Shown one piece after another: positions 35,903 to 45,346 of a DNA stretch of 64,000 nt (positions are counted from its first letter, which is position 1; the number at the start of each line of letters is the position of its first letter). Position numbers and translations under genes: made by a program. The DNA lies in the NCBI RefSeq assembly GCF_016908715.1, contig NZ_JAFBEK010000001.1, positions 248,001-312,000 on the forward strand. Reading direction: 5' to 3'. Origin of the DNA: Leuconostoc rapi (GTDB taxonomy: Bacteria > Bacillota > Bacilli > Lactobacillales > Lactobacillaceae). The notes beneath the pieces were generated by a model. The model saw only the letters and a list, made by a program, of their open reading frames with translations, had not been told where the DNA came from and ran no database searches.

Positions 35903-36895
35903 TTAAACGATTGTCGTAACTGTCCCGGCTGGAATGAGGGTGATATCGGTAAAGGTAACGCTATGTGACGAAAGTGATTCATTGGCGATATTACTAATCG
36001 CTAATTCCCCCATTTTGGCGAAATTTTGTTGCGTAGCTGTTAAAATAGGCCGAGTTAATTGTGTTAATTCTGTGCCATCAACAGTGACAATAGATAAATT
36101 GCTGGGCACAGAAATACCAGCATCCAAGGCACCATTAAGTAAACCAATACTGATGATATCGGCTGATCCAATTACCGCAGTAAATGGCAATGGTAATCCG
36201 AATTTTTTAATGGCATCTAATCCAGTTTGGTAAGTCATGTCGACGCCCCAAATAAAATCTGGGTTGTACGAGATACCGTGATCTGTCAAAGCATCAATAA
36301 ATCCGCGACGCCTTAAAATTGCAACAATAGGGTCAGGATCAGAAGAACCGATTAAAGCCATTTGTCGATGACCATGGTCGTATAAATAATCAACAATGGT
36401 ATGCATCATCGCATAGTTATCAGAAGAAATGGAAGGGATATCATTATTAAGTTGGTTAGATACACTCAAAAGCTTAACATCAGCACTTTTCAAAACAGCC
36501 AGCACGGTGTCATCAATATCAATCGCTAGCATAACGACTGCTAATAATTGTCGCGACAAAAGTGATTTTACGGTTTTAATTTGTTGCTGATTAGTCGTTT
36601 CAACAAAAGCAATTAATAATTCATAGCCTAGTTCGTAGGCCTTACTTTGCATGCCCTTAATAATTTCATCAGCGAAATTTGTATGTGTTATGGGTACTAA
36701 AACGCCCACCACACGACTTGATTTTTGAGAGAGATCAGCAGCTGATTGATTTTTAAAGTAGCCCATTTCATTGGCTAATTCTCTTACCCGGTGAGCCGTT
36801 TCCTCACTAAAACGCCCACGATTTGTCAAAATTCGTGAGACAGAGGCTGCCGAGATACCAGCCTTATTCGCAATGTCTTTGATTGTAATAGCCAT
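35903..36895 (-). CDS. LacI family regulator of the alpha-glucosidase/maltose genes (MalR-like)
   Basis: A 330-aa repressor with ITIKDIANKAGISAASVSRILTN (residues 3-25) as the DNA-binding helix-turn-helix and a C-terminal sugar-binding domain. It diverges from the glucosidase operon starting at 37007, and the region between them holds a palindrome and a cre. Control of that operon by maltose or isomaltose is inferred from position. No SD is visible; a TATAAT (36903-36908, minus) ends 7 nt before ATG, which suggests a leaderless mRNA. Confidence 0.85.
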   Translation of the reverse strand: MAITIKDIANKAGISAASVSRILTNRGRFSEETAHRVRELANEMGYFKNQSAADLSQKSSRVVGVLVPITHTNFADEIIKGMQSKAYELGYELLIAFVETTNQQQIKTVKSLLSRQLLAVVMLAIDIDDTVLAVLKSADVKLLSVSNQLNNDIPSISSDNYAMMHTIVDYLYDHGHRQMALIGSSDPDPIVAILRRRGFIDALTDHGISYNPDFIWGVDMTYQTGLDAIKKFGLPLPFTAVIGSADIISIGLLNGALDAGISVPSNLSIVTVDGTELTQLTRPILTATQQNFAKMGELAISNIANESLSSHSVTFTDITLIPAGTVTTIV

Positions 36896-36902
36896 AGTTT
36901 AT

Positions 36903-36908
36903 ATTATA
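36903..36908 (-). promoter_or_regulatory. -10 box of the divergent LacI gene, predicted leaderless
   Basis: TATAAT on the minus strand with seven bases between it and ATG, which places the transcription start at or next to the start codon. The -35 is unclear. Confidence 0.5.
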
Positions 36909-36920
36909 ACTCAAAAGCGG

Positions 36921-36949
36921 TTGACAAATAAAATGAAAGCGGTTACAAT
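36921..36949 (+). promoter_or_regulatory. promoter of the glucosidase-permease operon
   Basis: TTGACA (36921-36926), a 17-nt spacer and TACAAT (36944-36949): a near-consensus sigma-A promoter. The cre at 36934-36947 overlaps its spacer and -10 box. Confidence 0.8.
36934..36947. promoter_or_regulatory. catabolite responsive element (cre)
   Basis: TGAAAGCGGTTACA fits TGWAANCGNTNWCA at every position and overlaps the -10 box, consistent with CcpA repression. Confidence 0.8.
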
Positions 36950-36958
36950 AATAAGTGC

Positions 36959-36970
36959 GTAAACGTTTAC
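36959..36970. promoter_or_regulatory. LacI-type operator
   Basis: GTAAACGTTTAC is a 12-bp perfect palindrome with central CG, placed just past the predicted transcription start of the glucosidase operon. The likely ligand is the divergent MalR-like repressor. Confidence 0.65.
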
Positions 36971-37006
36971 TCAAATTATTTAACGAAAGAATAATGAGGC
37001 AAAACA

Positions 37007-38683
37007 ATGGTTAGAAACAATTGGTGGCAAAAAGCTGTTGTTTATCAAATTTATCCGCGAAGTTTTCAAGATAGTAATGGTGATGGCATTGGAGACATCC
37101 CAGGTATCATTCAGCGGCTACCGTACTTAAAAGAGCTGGGCGTTCAAGTGATTTGGTTGAGCCCAATTTACCAGTCACCAAATGATGATAATGGTTACGA
37201 CATTAGCGACTATCGCAAAATTTTGCCGGAATTTGGTACGATGGCGGATGTGCAAGAAATGATCTCAGTTGCCCATCAGTTAAACTTAAAAATTATGATG
37301 GATTTAGTTGTTAATCATACGTCTGATGAACATGACTGGTTTCAACAAAGCCGATTGTCACGAAGTAATCCGTACCGTGACTATTACATTTGGCGGGATC
37401 CAGTTGATGGCCACGAACCAAATAATTGGCTATCAGATTTTGGTGGTCCTGCTTGGGAATTTGATGATAAAACGCAACAGTATTACTTACATCTCTTTTC
37501 AAAAAAACAGCCTGATTTGAATTGGGAGAACCCAGCCATGCGACATGACATTTACGATACGATGTCTTGGTGGCTCGCGCAAGGCGTTGATGGTTTCAGA
37601 ATGGATGTCATTAATTTGATTTCAAAACAAAGAGGTTTGCCAAATGACCCTAATGTTGATGCTGACAACCATGGCTCATCGATGACGTTTGTGGCTAATG
37701 GACCAAAAGTTCATCAATATTTGCAAGAAATGAATTCAAAAGTGTTATCACAACACGACGTGATCACTGTAGGCGAAACACCGGGTGTGACAACTGCAGA
37801 TGCAATGCAATATGCTGGTTTTGACGCTCACGAGCTACAAATGATTTTCCAATTCGAACATACAGAACTAGACAATAGCCATGAAGGACTTGGCAAGTGG
37901 AGTGACGAGCGCTTTAAGTTAGTTGATTTGAAGAAAATTCTATCTAAGTGGCAAAATGATTTAGAAGGTAAAGCTTGGAACAGTTTGTATTGGAACAATC
38001 ATGATCGGCCGCGTGTTGTGTCACGGTTTGGTGATGATTCGGACAAGTATCGGGTGATATCTGCTAAGATGTTGGCAACAACGTTGCACTTTATGCAAGG
38101 TACGCCCTATATTTATCAAGGTGAGGAAATTGGTATGACTAATGTCAACTGGTCGGCAATTTCACAATATCAAGACATTGATACGTTAAATGCTTTTGAC
38201 GATTTAGTTAATCAGCAAAAGCGTACAACACCAGAAAAAATGATGACCTATGTGCATCATTCATCCAGAGATAATGCTCGGACGCCGATGCAATGGGATA
38301 ATACCCGCAACGCTGGGTTTACAAGTGGTAAACCGTGGTTAGGTGTTAATGATAACTATACGACAATTAATGTTTCCGAATCCTTAGCGAACCAACAATC
38401 TATTTTTTATTTTTACAAAAAATTAATCGCCCTTAGACAACAAATGTCAATCATCATCAATGGTCACTATCAATTATTGGATATGGCTGATGAGTCAGTA
38501 TACGCCTACAGACGCACCGCTCAAGATTCAGAGTTGCTAATTATCAGTAACTTTACAGATCAAGTGCAAACGCGTAATTACTCATTAGATGCTAGTGCAA
38601 AGCTACTTATCAGTAATTACGAAGATGATCAAGGTGATGTCCTAAGACCCTATGAATCAAAAGTGTATTTTAAAGATACCTAA
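37007..38683 (+). CDS. GH13 alpha-glucosidase, oligo-1,6-glucosidase type (first copy)
   Basis: A 558-aa cytoplasmic glycosidase for isomalto- or malto-oligosaccharides. The GH13 regions are visible: MDLVVNHTSDEHDWF (region I), DGFRMDVINL (region II, with nucleophile Asp), TVGETPGV (region III, acid Glu) and WNNHDRPR (region IV). Val after the nucleophile Asp is the known marker of alpha-1,6 preference in oligo-1,6-glucosidases. It begins the operon with the permease and the second glucosidase. The start is ATG 37007, with GAGG upstream. Confidence 0.88.
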   Translation: MVRNNWWQKAVVYQIYPRSFQDSNGDGIGDIPGIIQRLPYLKELGVQVIWLSPIYQSPNDDNGYDISDYRKILPEFGTMADVQEMISVAHQLNLKIMMDLVVNHTSDEHDWFQQSRLSRSNPYRDYYIWRDPVDGHEPNNWLSDFGGPAWEFDDKTQQYYLHLFSKKQPDLNWENPAMRHDIYDTMSWWLAQGVDGFRMDVINLISKQRGLPNDPNVDADNHGSSMTFVANGPKVHQYLQEMNSKVLSQHDVITVGETPGVTTADAMQYAGFDAHELQMIFQFEHTELDNSHEGLGKWSDERFKLVDLKKILSKWQNDLEGKAWNSLYWNNHDRPRVVSRFGDDSDKYRVISAKMLATTLHFMQGTPYIYQGEEIGMTNVNWSAISQYQDIDTLNAFDDLVNQQKRTTPEKMMTYVHHSSRDNARTPMQWDNTRNAGFTSGKPWLGVNDNYTTINVSESLANQQSIFYFYKKLIALRQQMSIIINGHYQLLDMADESVYAYRRTAQDSELLIISNFTDQVQTRNYSLDASAKLLISNYEDDQGDVLRPYESKVYFKDT

Positions 38684-38694
38684 TGTCTAATTAA

Positions 38695-38708
38695 TGTAAG
38701 CGGTTACT
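38695..38708. promoter_or_regulatory. cre-like/LacI-type site between the glucosidase and permease genes
   Basis: TGTAAGCGGTTACT matches the cre consensus except the last base and is a near-palindrome around CG. It lies 12 nt past the first glucosidase stop. Confidence 0.5.
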
Positions 38709-38754
38709 TAAATAATGAAATGACTAACTAAAATCACTTAAAAGGAGAGTGAAT

Positions 38755-40122
38755 ATGTTAAATAGTAAGACGCAAACAAAGGGTCAACTACCAAGGCTCA
38801 CAAGTATGCAATTGTTTTTAATGACATTTGGTTATGCTGGCGTACAAGTTGCTTTTTCAGTTCAGACTGGTAATATGGGCAGAATATTTCAAACGCTTGG
38901 AACTGATCCAACCAAATTAGGTTTCTTCTTCATTTTACCGCCGCTAGCGGGCATGATAACACAACCTTTAATTGGTCTATTTTCAGATAAAACTTGGATT
39001 CCAAAGCTAGGACGGCGTATACCGTATTTGATTGGTGGCTGCTTAGTATCAATTATTGTTTTGTTATTGTTACCAAATACAGGGTCGTTTGGATTCGGTT
39101 ATGGTTCCATGACAGCTTTATGGTTTGGTGCTGTCACGGTATTGTTTATGGATTTGTCTGCTAATGTTTCCATGCAACCATTTAAAATGATCATTCCAGA
39201 TATGGTTAGCGAGCAGCAAACAGATAAAGCCTGGACCTTACAGAATATGTGGGGGAGTTTAGGTGGCGTTATTGCCTTTGTATTTCCATTTTTGTTAACG
39301 GTTTTTGGTATTTCTAATACGGCAGCTCGAGGGGTTGTGCCTGATTCAGTCAAAATATCCTTTTATGTTGCAGCAGCGATATTATTATTATCTACCATAT
39401 TTACTGTGATGAATGTCAAAGAATATGATCCAGAAACACTAGCTTATTACCACGGAATCACAGTTAATAACGAGAAACGTGATTCATTTGTTGATATTTT
39501 AAAAAATGCACCTAAAGTGTTTTGGACATTGGGCATTGTTGAATTCTTTGTTTGGTTCGGCATTCCATACATGTGGACCTACTCGACTGGTGCTCTATCG
39601 GAAAATATATGGCGTGTGTCAGACCCCGCGTCTGTTGGCTATCAAGCGGCTGGTAATTGGTTTGGCATATTGCAAGCGGTCTATTCAGTGGTAGCAATAC
39701 TAGTCGGTATTTTTTTTCAACATCTCAATAAAAAAACACGTAAATGGGCGTTTTTCTTCAGTTTAATTGCTGGTGGTATTGGCTTCATGGTGGTTGCATA
39801 TGGGCACACACATTTGTCGTCATTATTTGGATTCGTACTAATAGGTATTGGCTGGATTGCTATTATTTCTATACCCTTTACGATATTGACAAATGCTTTA
39901 AATGGCAAACATGATGGTATTTATCTCGGGTTATTTAATTGCTTCATATGCATTCCTCAAATCATAGCTTCAATTGCGAGCTTTGCTATTTTCCCTGCTG
40001 TTGGTAAGTCGATGGCTCATATGTTGGCTATTGCTGGTGTCGCTTTAATAATTGGTGGTTGCTTAATTTGGATAGTTAAAGAAGACGATTCACAAACAAA
40101 CAAAATAAAAAAAGGAATTTAA
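38755..40122 (+). CDS. MFS maltose/oligosaccharide permease (SLC45-like)
   Basis: A 455-aa, 12-helix transporter. MGRIFQTLGTDPTKLGFFF and the cytoplasmic loop SDKTWIPKLGRRIPYLIGG (about 79-97, equivalent to the MFS loop 2-3 motif) match maltose permeases of lactic acid bacteria. It is the intact counterpart of the broken gene at 32807. The start is ATG 38755 with GGAG 7 nt upstream; a GTG six bases earlier overlaps the SD spacing. It is flanked by two glucosidase genes, which suggests import of the same sugars they hydrolyse. Confidence 0.85.
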   Translation: MLNSKTQTKGQLPRLTSMQLFLMTFGYAGVQVAFSVQTGNMGRIFQTLGTDPTKLGFFFILPPLAGMITQPLIGLFSDKTWIPKLGRRIPYLIGGCLVSIIVLLLLPNTGSFGFGYGSMTALWFGAVTVLFMDLSANVSMQPFKMIIPDMVSEQQTDKAWTLQNMWGSLGGVIAFVFPFLLTVFGISNTAARGVVPDSVKISFYVAAAILLLSTIFTVMNVKEYDPETLAYYHGITVNNEKRDSFVDILKNAPKVFWTLGIVEFFVWFGIPYMWTYSTGALSENIWRVSDPASVGYQAAGNWFGILQAVYSVVAILVGIFFQHLNKKTRKWAFFFSLIAGGIGFMVVAYGHTHLSSLFGFVLIGIGWIAIISIPFTILTNALNGKHDGIYLGLFNCFICIPQIIASIASFAIFPAVGKSMAHMLAIAGVALIIGGCLIWIVKEDDSQTNKIKKGI

Positions 40123-40125
40123 CTC

Positions 40126-41802
40126 ATGACAAAAAATATTAAATGGTGGCAAAAGGCAGTCGTGTATCAAGTCTATCCACGATCATTTCAAGATGCTAAT
40201 GGTGATGGTATTGGCGATTTGAAAGGAATTGAACAACGCTTAGATTATATTGAAAAATTAGGGGCTGACGTGATTTGGTTGAATCCAATTTATGCATCAC
40301 CTGATAAAGATAACGGTTATGATATCTCTGATTATGAAGATATCAATGCGAAGTTTGGTAATATGGCTGATTTTGATCGCTTACTTCAAAAGGCCCATGA
40401 CAAAAACATTAAAATTCTGATGGATTTAGTTGTTAATCATACCTCAGATCAACACCAATGGTTCATTGAAAGCCGTACTTCAAAAACTAATGACAAACGT
40501 GATTTTTACATTTGGCGAGATCCAGTTGATGGACACGAACCTAACAACTGGGGATCTTTCTTTTCTGGCTCAGCTTGGAAATTTGATGAGACAAGTGGTC
40601 AATATTATTTACATTTGTTTGTTGAAGGGCAGCCTGATTTGAATTGGGTTAATCCTACAGTGCGTCAATCAGTCTTTGATATGATGAATTTCTGGGTTGA
40701 TAAAGGCATCGATGGTTTCCGAATGGATGTTATTTCATTGATCTCCAAACCAGATGGTTTGCCAGATGGGGAAGTGCCAGAAGGTGGAGAATATGGTAAT
40801 GCAGATAAAGCGGTTGCCAATGGCCCACATGTTCATGACTATCTAAAGGAAATGCGTGAACAAGTACTCAATCGTGCCGACATGATGACGGTTGGAGAAG
40901 CTTCTGGTGTTGATATTGATAATGCGATTCAGTATGCTGCTAAGGATGCTTCTGAATTAAATATGGTTTTCCAATTTGAACATATGGGGTTGGATAATAA
41001 TCCAAATCCAGCGCTTGGTAAATGGTATGATAAAAAAGTCAGTTTGATTGATTTGAAACAGAATTTATCAAAATGGCAAAATAAACTAGCAGATAAGGCT
41101 TGGAATTCACTGTATTGGGATAATCACGATCAACCACGTGCTGTGAGTCGATATGGTGATGATCGACCAGAATATCGTGTTGTTTCAGCAAAAATGGCTG
41201 CAACATTGCTTCACTTCATGCAGGGAACACCTTATATTTATCAAGGTGAAGAAATTGGTATGACCAATGCTTATAATTTAAAACGTGCAGATTTTGATGA
41301 TATTGAAATTAAAAATGCCTTTAAATATTTGATCGATAAAGATCACTTAACAGATGAAGAGACAATGCTGCGTTATGTTCATGCAAAAGGGCGCGATAAC
41401 GCACGCACACCTATGCAGTGGGATGACAGTCAAAATGCTGGGTTTACAACAGGCGAGCCATGGCTTAAGTTAAATGATAACTTTCAAACCATTAATGCCC
41501 AAGCAGCATTAGCTGATCCACAATCAATTTTCTATTATTATCAGAAACTAATTCGCTTGCGCCATGAGTTGCCTATTATCACAACGGGGATATACCAGCT
41601 CTTGGATCCAGATGATGATCAAGTATATGCTTACCGACGTGTGGCAGATAATGAACAATTACTCGTTATTAACAATTTTACTGACCAAGTGCTAACACGT
41701 CATTATCATGTAGATCAAAATGCCGATATGCTGATTAGCAACTATGAAGATGATCAAGGCAGTACTTTACGTCCTTACGAATCAAAAGTTTATCGGTTTT
41801 GA
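40126..41802 (+). CDS. GH13 alpha-glucosidase, oligo-1,6-glucosidase type (second copy)
   Basis: A 558-aa paralogue of the gene at 37007 with the same length and a colinear sequence. MDLVVNHTSDQHQWF, DGFRMDVISL, TVGEASGV and WDNHDQPR are the four GH13 regions. Val after the catalytic Asp again points to alpha-1,6 activity. The acid-region neighbourhood (GEASG versus GETPG) and region IV (DQPR versus DRPR) differ, so the two may split substrates. It follows the permease by 3 nt with AAGGA before ATG. Confidence 0.88.
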   Translation: MTKNIKWWQKAVVYQVYPRSFQDANGDGIGDLKGIEQRLDYIEKLGADVIWLNPIYASPDKDNGYDISDYEDINAKFGNMADFDRLLQKAHDKNIKILMDLVVNHTSDQHQWFIESRTSKTNDKRDFYIWRDPVDGHEPNNWGSFFSGSAWKFDETSGQYYLHLFVEGQPDLNWVNPTVRQSVFDMMNFWVDKGIDGFRMDVISLISKPDGLPDGEVPEGGEYGNADKAVANGPHVHDYLKEMREQVLNRADMMTVGEASGVDIDNAIQYAAKDASELNMVFQFEHMGLDNNPNPALGKWYDKKVSLIDLKQNLSKWQNKLADKAWNSLYWDNHDQPRAVSRYGDDRPEYRVVSAKMAATLLHFMQGTPYIYQGEEIGMTNAYNLKRADFDDIEIKNAFKYLIDKDHLTDEETMLRYVHAKGRDNARTPMQWDDSQNAGFTTGEPWLKLNDNFQTINAQAALADPQSIFYYYQKLIRLRHELPIITTGIYQLLDPDDDQVYAYRRVADNEQLLVINNFTDQVLTRHYHVDQNADMLISNYEDDQGSTLRPYESKVYRF

Positions 41803-41830
41803 GGCGTTTGCTTGAAATTGGTTAATTCAC

Positions 41831-41859
41831 TTGACTTTGCAAGACTTTAAAGCTATGAT
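41831..41859 (+). promoter_or_regulatory. promoter of hisS-aspS
   Basis: TTGACT (41831-41836), a 17-nt spacer and TATGAT (41854-41859). The predicted start near 41866 begins the T-box leader. Confidence 0.75.
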
Positions 41860-41865
41860 TAGAGC

Positions 41866-42096
41866 ATATATTAAAGCCGATGAATTGGAAAAATCATAGT
41901 TTGGATGAACAGAAATTTTGCGGACGATGTGAGCAAAACGACAACATGATTTGTGACACCTTGGAGGTCATTGTTGTTTAAGACAGTGCGTGGAAGCGCG
42001 ATAAGCTTTCAAAGTGATGTTTAAAAAGCATCAATATCTAAGGTGGTACCGCGCTAAAGCGCCCTTAACGATTATTCGTTAGGGGCGCTTTTTTCG
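41866..42096 (+). promoter_or_regulatory. T-box riboswitch of hisS-aspS
   Basis: The 14-nt T-box motif AAGGTGGTACCGCG is at 42040-42053, followed by the terminator 42056-42094. In Stem I, AAATCAT/ATGATTT (near 41889 and 41946) and CGATGA/TCATTG can pair around an internal loop holding GTGACACC. The loop contains GAC (Asp, 41955-41957) overlapping CAC (His, 41957-41959), matching the two downstream synthetases. Uncharged tRNA is expected to stabilise the antiterminator. The UGGU bulge predicts discriminator A, not the C of tRNA-His. Confidence 0.85.
42056..42094 (+). terminator. T-box terminator of hisS-aspS
   Basis: A 15-bp stem (42056-42070 with 42077-42091, one G-U) followed by T's; the 5' part competes with the antiterminator formed by the T-box motif. 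Confidence 0.9.
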
Positions 42097-42116
42097 GAGT
42101 TAATGTGAAACTTTTT

Positions 42117-42162
42117 AAAGGAGATTATTGTTGTGATTGCACAGCAATGATAATATAAAATG
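42117..42162 (+). promoter_or_regulatory. hairpin-bridged ribosome binding site of hisS
   Basis: AAAGGAG (42117-42123) lies 36 nt before ATG 42160. An 11-pair stem (42124-42134 with 42144-42154, three G-U; loop 42135-42143) fills the space exactly and leaves 5 nt between SD and AUG. Confidence 0.7.
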
Positions 42163-43461
42163 GCAAAACCAACATTTCAAAGACCAAAAGGAACAGCCGA
42201 TCTGTTACCAGACCAAACGGTAAAGTGGCAACATGTTGAAAGTACAGCTCGTCTGCTCTTTGGTGATTATAATTTTAAAGAAGTACGGACACCCATATTT
42301 GAAAATTTTGATGTTTTTTCACGATCAGCAGGTGACACATCAGATGTTGTGACAAAAGAAATGTATGATTTTCATGATAAGGGCGATCGGCACATTGCTT
42401 TACGACCTGAAGGTACAGCAGGGGTGGTACGTGCATACGTTGAGAATAAATTATATGGTCCAGAATTTGATAAGCCATATAAAACATTTTACATCGGCCC
42501 AATGTTTCGCTATGAGCGGCCACAAGCAGGCCGGTTTCGACAATTTCATCAAATTGGTGTTGAGGCTTTTGGATCCAAGTCGCCGGCATTAGATGTGGAA
42601 ATTATCGCGATGGCGATTGACTTTTTTAAAACTTTAGGATTACAAAACTTAAAGGTCGCAGTCAACACATTGGGCGATCAAAACTCACGCGCAAGTTATC
42701 GACAAGCGCTTATTGATTATTTGAAACCACATTTTAATGACTTATCAGTTGATTCACAAGCACGTTTAGAACAAAATCCGTTGCGTGTATTGGATTCAAA
42801 AGATGCGCGTGATCAAGTGTTTGTCGCAAATGCCCCATCAATTTTAGATTATTTATCTCCAGAAGCGACTGAACATTGGCAACAGGTTCAAACAATACTC
42901 AAGGCTTTAAATATTGACTTTGAAATTGATGCAACAATGGTTCGCGGGTTGGATTATTATAATGATACTATTTTTGAAATTATGACCGTTGATGACCATT
43001 TGAAGGGGGCAGCAACAATCGCTGGCGGTGGCCGTTATTCTGGCTTGGTCAGTGAGTTTGGCGGTCCTGAAACGCCAGGTGTGGGTTTTGGTATTGGTAT
43101 CGAACGACTTATTAGCTTACTAAGTGCACAGCAAGTGGCTCCTGCCAATGATAACGGACTAGATTTTTACGTTGTTAACATTGGCAAGGAGACAGACGTT
43201 GTTGCAACGCAAATTGCACAAGCCATTCGTTCGTTTGGTTATGTGACAGAGCGCGATTACCTTGGTCGCTCCGCAAAAGCACAATTTAAAACAGCTGATC
43301 GTCATCAAGCTAAATATGTCGTGACAATTGGAGAACAAGAATTATCTGATCAGGTTGCCAACATTAAAAATATGGCGACTGGTCAACAACAAACAGTTAA
43401 ATTGGCTGAACTATATACCAATTTACCAACGATCGTTGAGTCAGAGGAGAATAAAGCATGA
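42160..43461 (+). CDS. hisS: histidyl-tRNA synthetase
   Basis: Class II synthetase, 433 aa, charging tRNA-His. [14 protein letters not shown] near the N-terminus, motif 2 [28 protein letters not shown], the histidine-A signature [12 protein letters not shown], and motif 3 GFGIGIERL are all present, with a C-terminal anticodon domain. The start ATG 42160 ([11 protein letters not shown]) fits family starts. Its stop overlaps the aspS ATG by 4 bases. Expression is controlled by the T-box upstream. Confidence 0.95.
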   Translation: MAKPTFQRPKGTADLLPDQTVKWQHVESTARLLFGDYNFKEVRTPIFENFDVFSRSAGDTSDVVTKEMYDFHDKGDRHIALRPEGTAGVVRAYVENKLYGPEFDKPYKTFYIGPMFRYERPQAGRFRQFHQIGVEAFGSKSPALDVEIIAMAIDFFKTLGLQNLKVAVNTLGDQNSRASYRQALIDYLKPHFNDLSVDSQARLEQNPLRVLDSKDARDQVFVANAPSILDYLSPEATEHWQQVQTILKALNIDFEIDATMVRGLDYYNDTIFEIMTVDDHLKGAATIAGGGRYSGLVSEFGGPETPGVGFGIGIERLISLLSAQQVAPANDNGLDFYVVNIGKETDVVATQIAQAIRSFGYVTERDYLGRSAKAQFKTADRHQAKYVVTIGEQELSDQVANIKNMATGQQQTVKLAELYTNLPTIVESEENKA

Positions 43462-45233
43462 AACGTACAACATATGCAGGATTAATTGATGACAGTTTTC
43501 TTGGACAAACTGTCACTTTGTCTGGTTGGGTTCAAAAGCGACGTGATTTTGGTGATTTAATTTTCGTTGATCTGCGTGATCGTGAGGGCATTGTCCAACT
43601 CACTTTTAATGCGACTAATGCTTCAGCATTAGCAGTCGCAGAAAATATGCGCAACGAATATGTGGTGGCTATCACTGGCACAGTTGTTAGTCGTGAAGCT
43701 AGTCAATTAAACGATAAGATTCGTTCGGGATCAGTTGAAATTGATGTGACTGAAGCTGAAATATTAGCTACTTCTAAGACACCTCCTTTTTATATTGAGG
43801 ATGGGGTTAACGCTAATGAAGAATTGAAACTCCAGTATCGTTATTTGGATTTACGTCGACCAGAAATGCAAAAAAACTTGCGAATTCGTTCAAAAATTAT
43901 GTCAAGTGCCATTCATTTTATGGATAATCATGATTTTATTAATATTGAGACGCCAATTTTAGCAAAGTCGACGCCAGAAGGTGCGCGTGATTATTTAGTG
44001 CCATCACGTATTTTTCCAGGATCTTTTTATGCCTTACCCCAATCACCACAATTATTTAAGCAACTGTTGATGGGCGCTGGATTTGATCGTTATTTCCAAA
44101 TCGCACGCGCTTTTCGTGATGAAGACTTGCGTGGTGATCGTCAACCAGAGTTCACACAAATGGACGTAGAAACGTCGTTTATGTCAGCGGATGAAATTCG
44201 AGCACTCGTCAATGACTGGGTCAAAGCTATGATGTATGATGTCGTTGATTTTGAATTAGATACATCAAAAATTCCGACATTAACATGGCAAGAATCAATG
44301 GCGCGCTTTGGAACAGATAAGCCTGATCTACGTATTGACTATGAATTAAAAGATTTGACAACTGCTATGAAATCATCTGAATTTGGTGTGTTTGCTAATG
44401 CAGTCAAAGACGGTGGTGTGGTCAAAGCAATCGCTGTTCCTGGTGGTGCAGAACACTATTCGCGTAAAAATATTGATAGGTTAGCGCAATATATCGAGCG
44501 TTTTGGTGCAAAAGGTTTGGCGTGGCTCAAAGTAACTGATGAGGGGCTCACTGGTCCGATTGCTAAATTTTTCCCTGAAGAGGCAGCAAAGACGTTAATC
44601 GCAACAACTGATGCGCAATCCGGTGATCTATTATTGTTTGGTGCAGGTCGGGCAGACGTTGTTGCAGCAACATTAGATTATTTACGTCGTCAAACAGCCG
44701 AAGATTTAAATTTAGTTGACTCAGAAAATCCATGGGCATTTGCTTGGATTGTTGATTGGCCATTGTTTGAATATTCCGAAGACTTTGATCGTTGGATTGC
44801 TGCTCATCACCCATTTACAATGCCCAATGAAGAAGATCTTCATTATTTGGATGATGGAGAAGATCCTCATCAAGCGCACGCGCAGAGTTATGATTTAGTT
44901 TTGAACGGCTATGAATTGGGATCTGGATCAATCCGTATTCACCGAATGGATATCCAAGAAAAAATGCTCAAGGCACTTGGATTTACACCTGAAGCAGCGC
45001 ATGAGGCTTTTGGCTTCTTGCTTGAGGGGATGAACTACGGATTTCCACCAATGGGTGGCATTGCGCTTGGCTTAGACCGCTTAGCAATGTTGTTGGCAAA
45101 TCAAGAAAATATACGTGAAGTCATTGCATTCCCTAAGAATTCACGCGCGACTGAGCCCATGACCGAAGCGCCAACACGTGTTGGTCAGAAACAATTAAAT
45201 GATCTAGGGTTATTTGTACCAGAAGAAAAGTAA
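43458..45233 (+). CDS. aspS: aspartyl-tRNA synthetase (bacterial type)
   Basis: Class IIb synthetase of 591 aa, the full bacterial length with the GAD insertion (about 290-410). The N-terminal OB anticodon domain has [44 protein letters not shown] is motif 2 and [13 protein letters not shown] is motif 3. GAGGAG precedes the ATG within the end of hisS. With hisS it forms the conserved two-gene operon of Bacilli under one T-box. Confidence 0.95.
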   Translation: MKRTTYAGLIDDSFLGQTVTLSGWVQKRRDFGDLIFVDLRDREGIVQLTFNATNASALAVAENMRNEYVVAITGTVVSREASQLNDKIRSGSVEIDVTEAEILATSKTPPFYIEDGVNANEELKLQYRYLDLRRPEMQKNLRIRSKIMSSAIHFMDNHDFINIETPILAKSTPEGARDYLVPSRIFPGSFYALPQSPQLFKQLLMGAGFDRYFQIARAFRDEDLRGDRQPEFTQMDVETSFMSADEIRALVNDWVKAMMYDVVDFELDTSKIPTLTWQESMARFGTDKPDLRIDYELKDLTTAMKSSEFGVFANAVKDGGVVKAIAVPGGAEHYSRKNIDRLAQYIERFGAKGLAWLKVTDEGLTGPIAKFFPEEAAKTLIATTDAQSGDLLLFGAGRADVVAATLDYLRRQTAEDLNLVDSENPWAFAWIVDWPLFEYSEDFDRWIAAHHPFTMPNEEDLHYLDDGEDPHQAHAQSYDLVLNGYELGSGSIRIHRMDIQEKMLKALGFTPEAAHEAFGFLLEGMNYGFPPMGGIALGLDRLAMLLANQENIREVIAFPKNSRATEPMTEAPTRVGQKQLNDLGLFVPEEK

Positions 45234-45288
45234 GTGCCTTTTAAAGTTTATTTTTTGATGACTTGTGGTATTCACAACATATTTTTGC

Positions 45289-45297
45289 TGTTATAAT
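45289..45297 (+). promoter_or_regulatory. extended -10 promoter of the YitT family gene
   Basis: TGTTATAAT, a perfect TGnTATAAT; the predicted start is near 45304. Confidence 0.6.
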
Positions 45298-45312
45298 ATG
45301 ATTGACGTTTAT

Positions 45313-45346
45313 AAAGGAATTGTACGTAGGTGTACAAAAAATCATG
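45313..45346 (+). promoter_or_regulatory. hairpin-bridged ribosome binding site of the YitT family gene
   Basis: AAAGGA (45313-45318), then the 6-bp perfect stem TTGTAC/GTACAA (45320-45325 with 45332-45337; loop 45326-45331), then ATG 45344. The linear gap is 25 nt; the folded gap is 7 nt. Confidence 0.6.
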
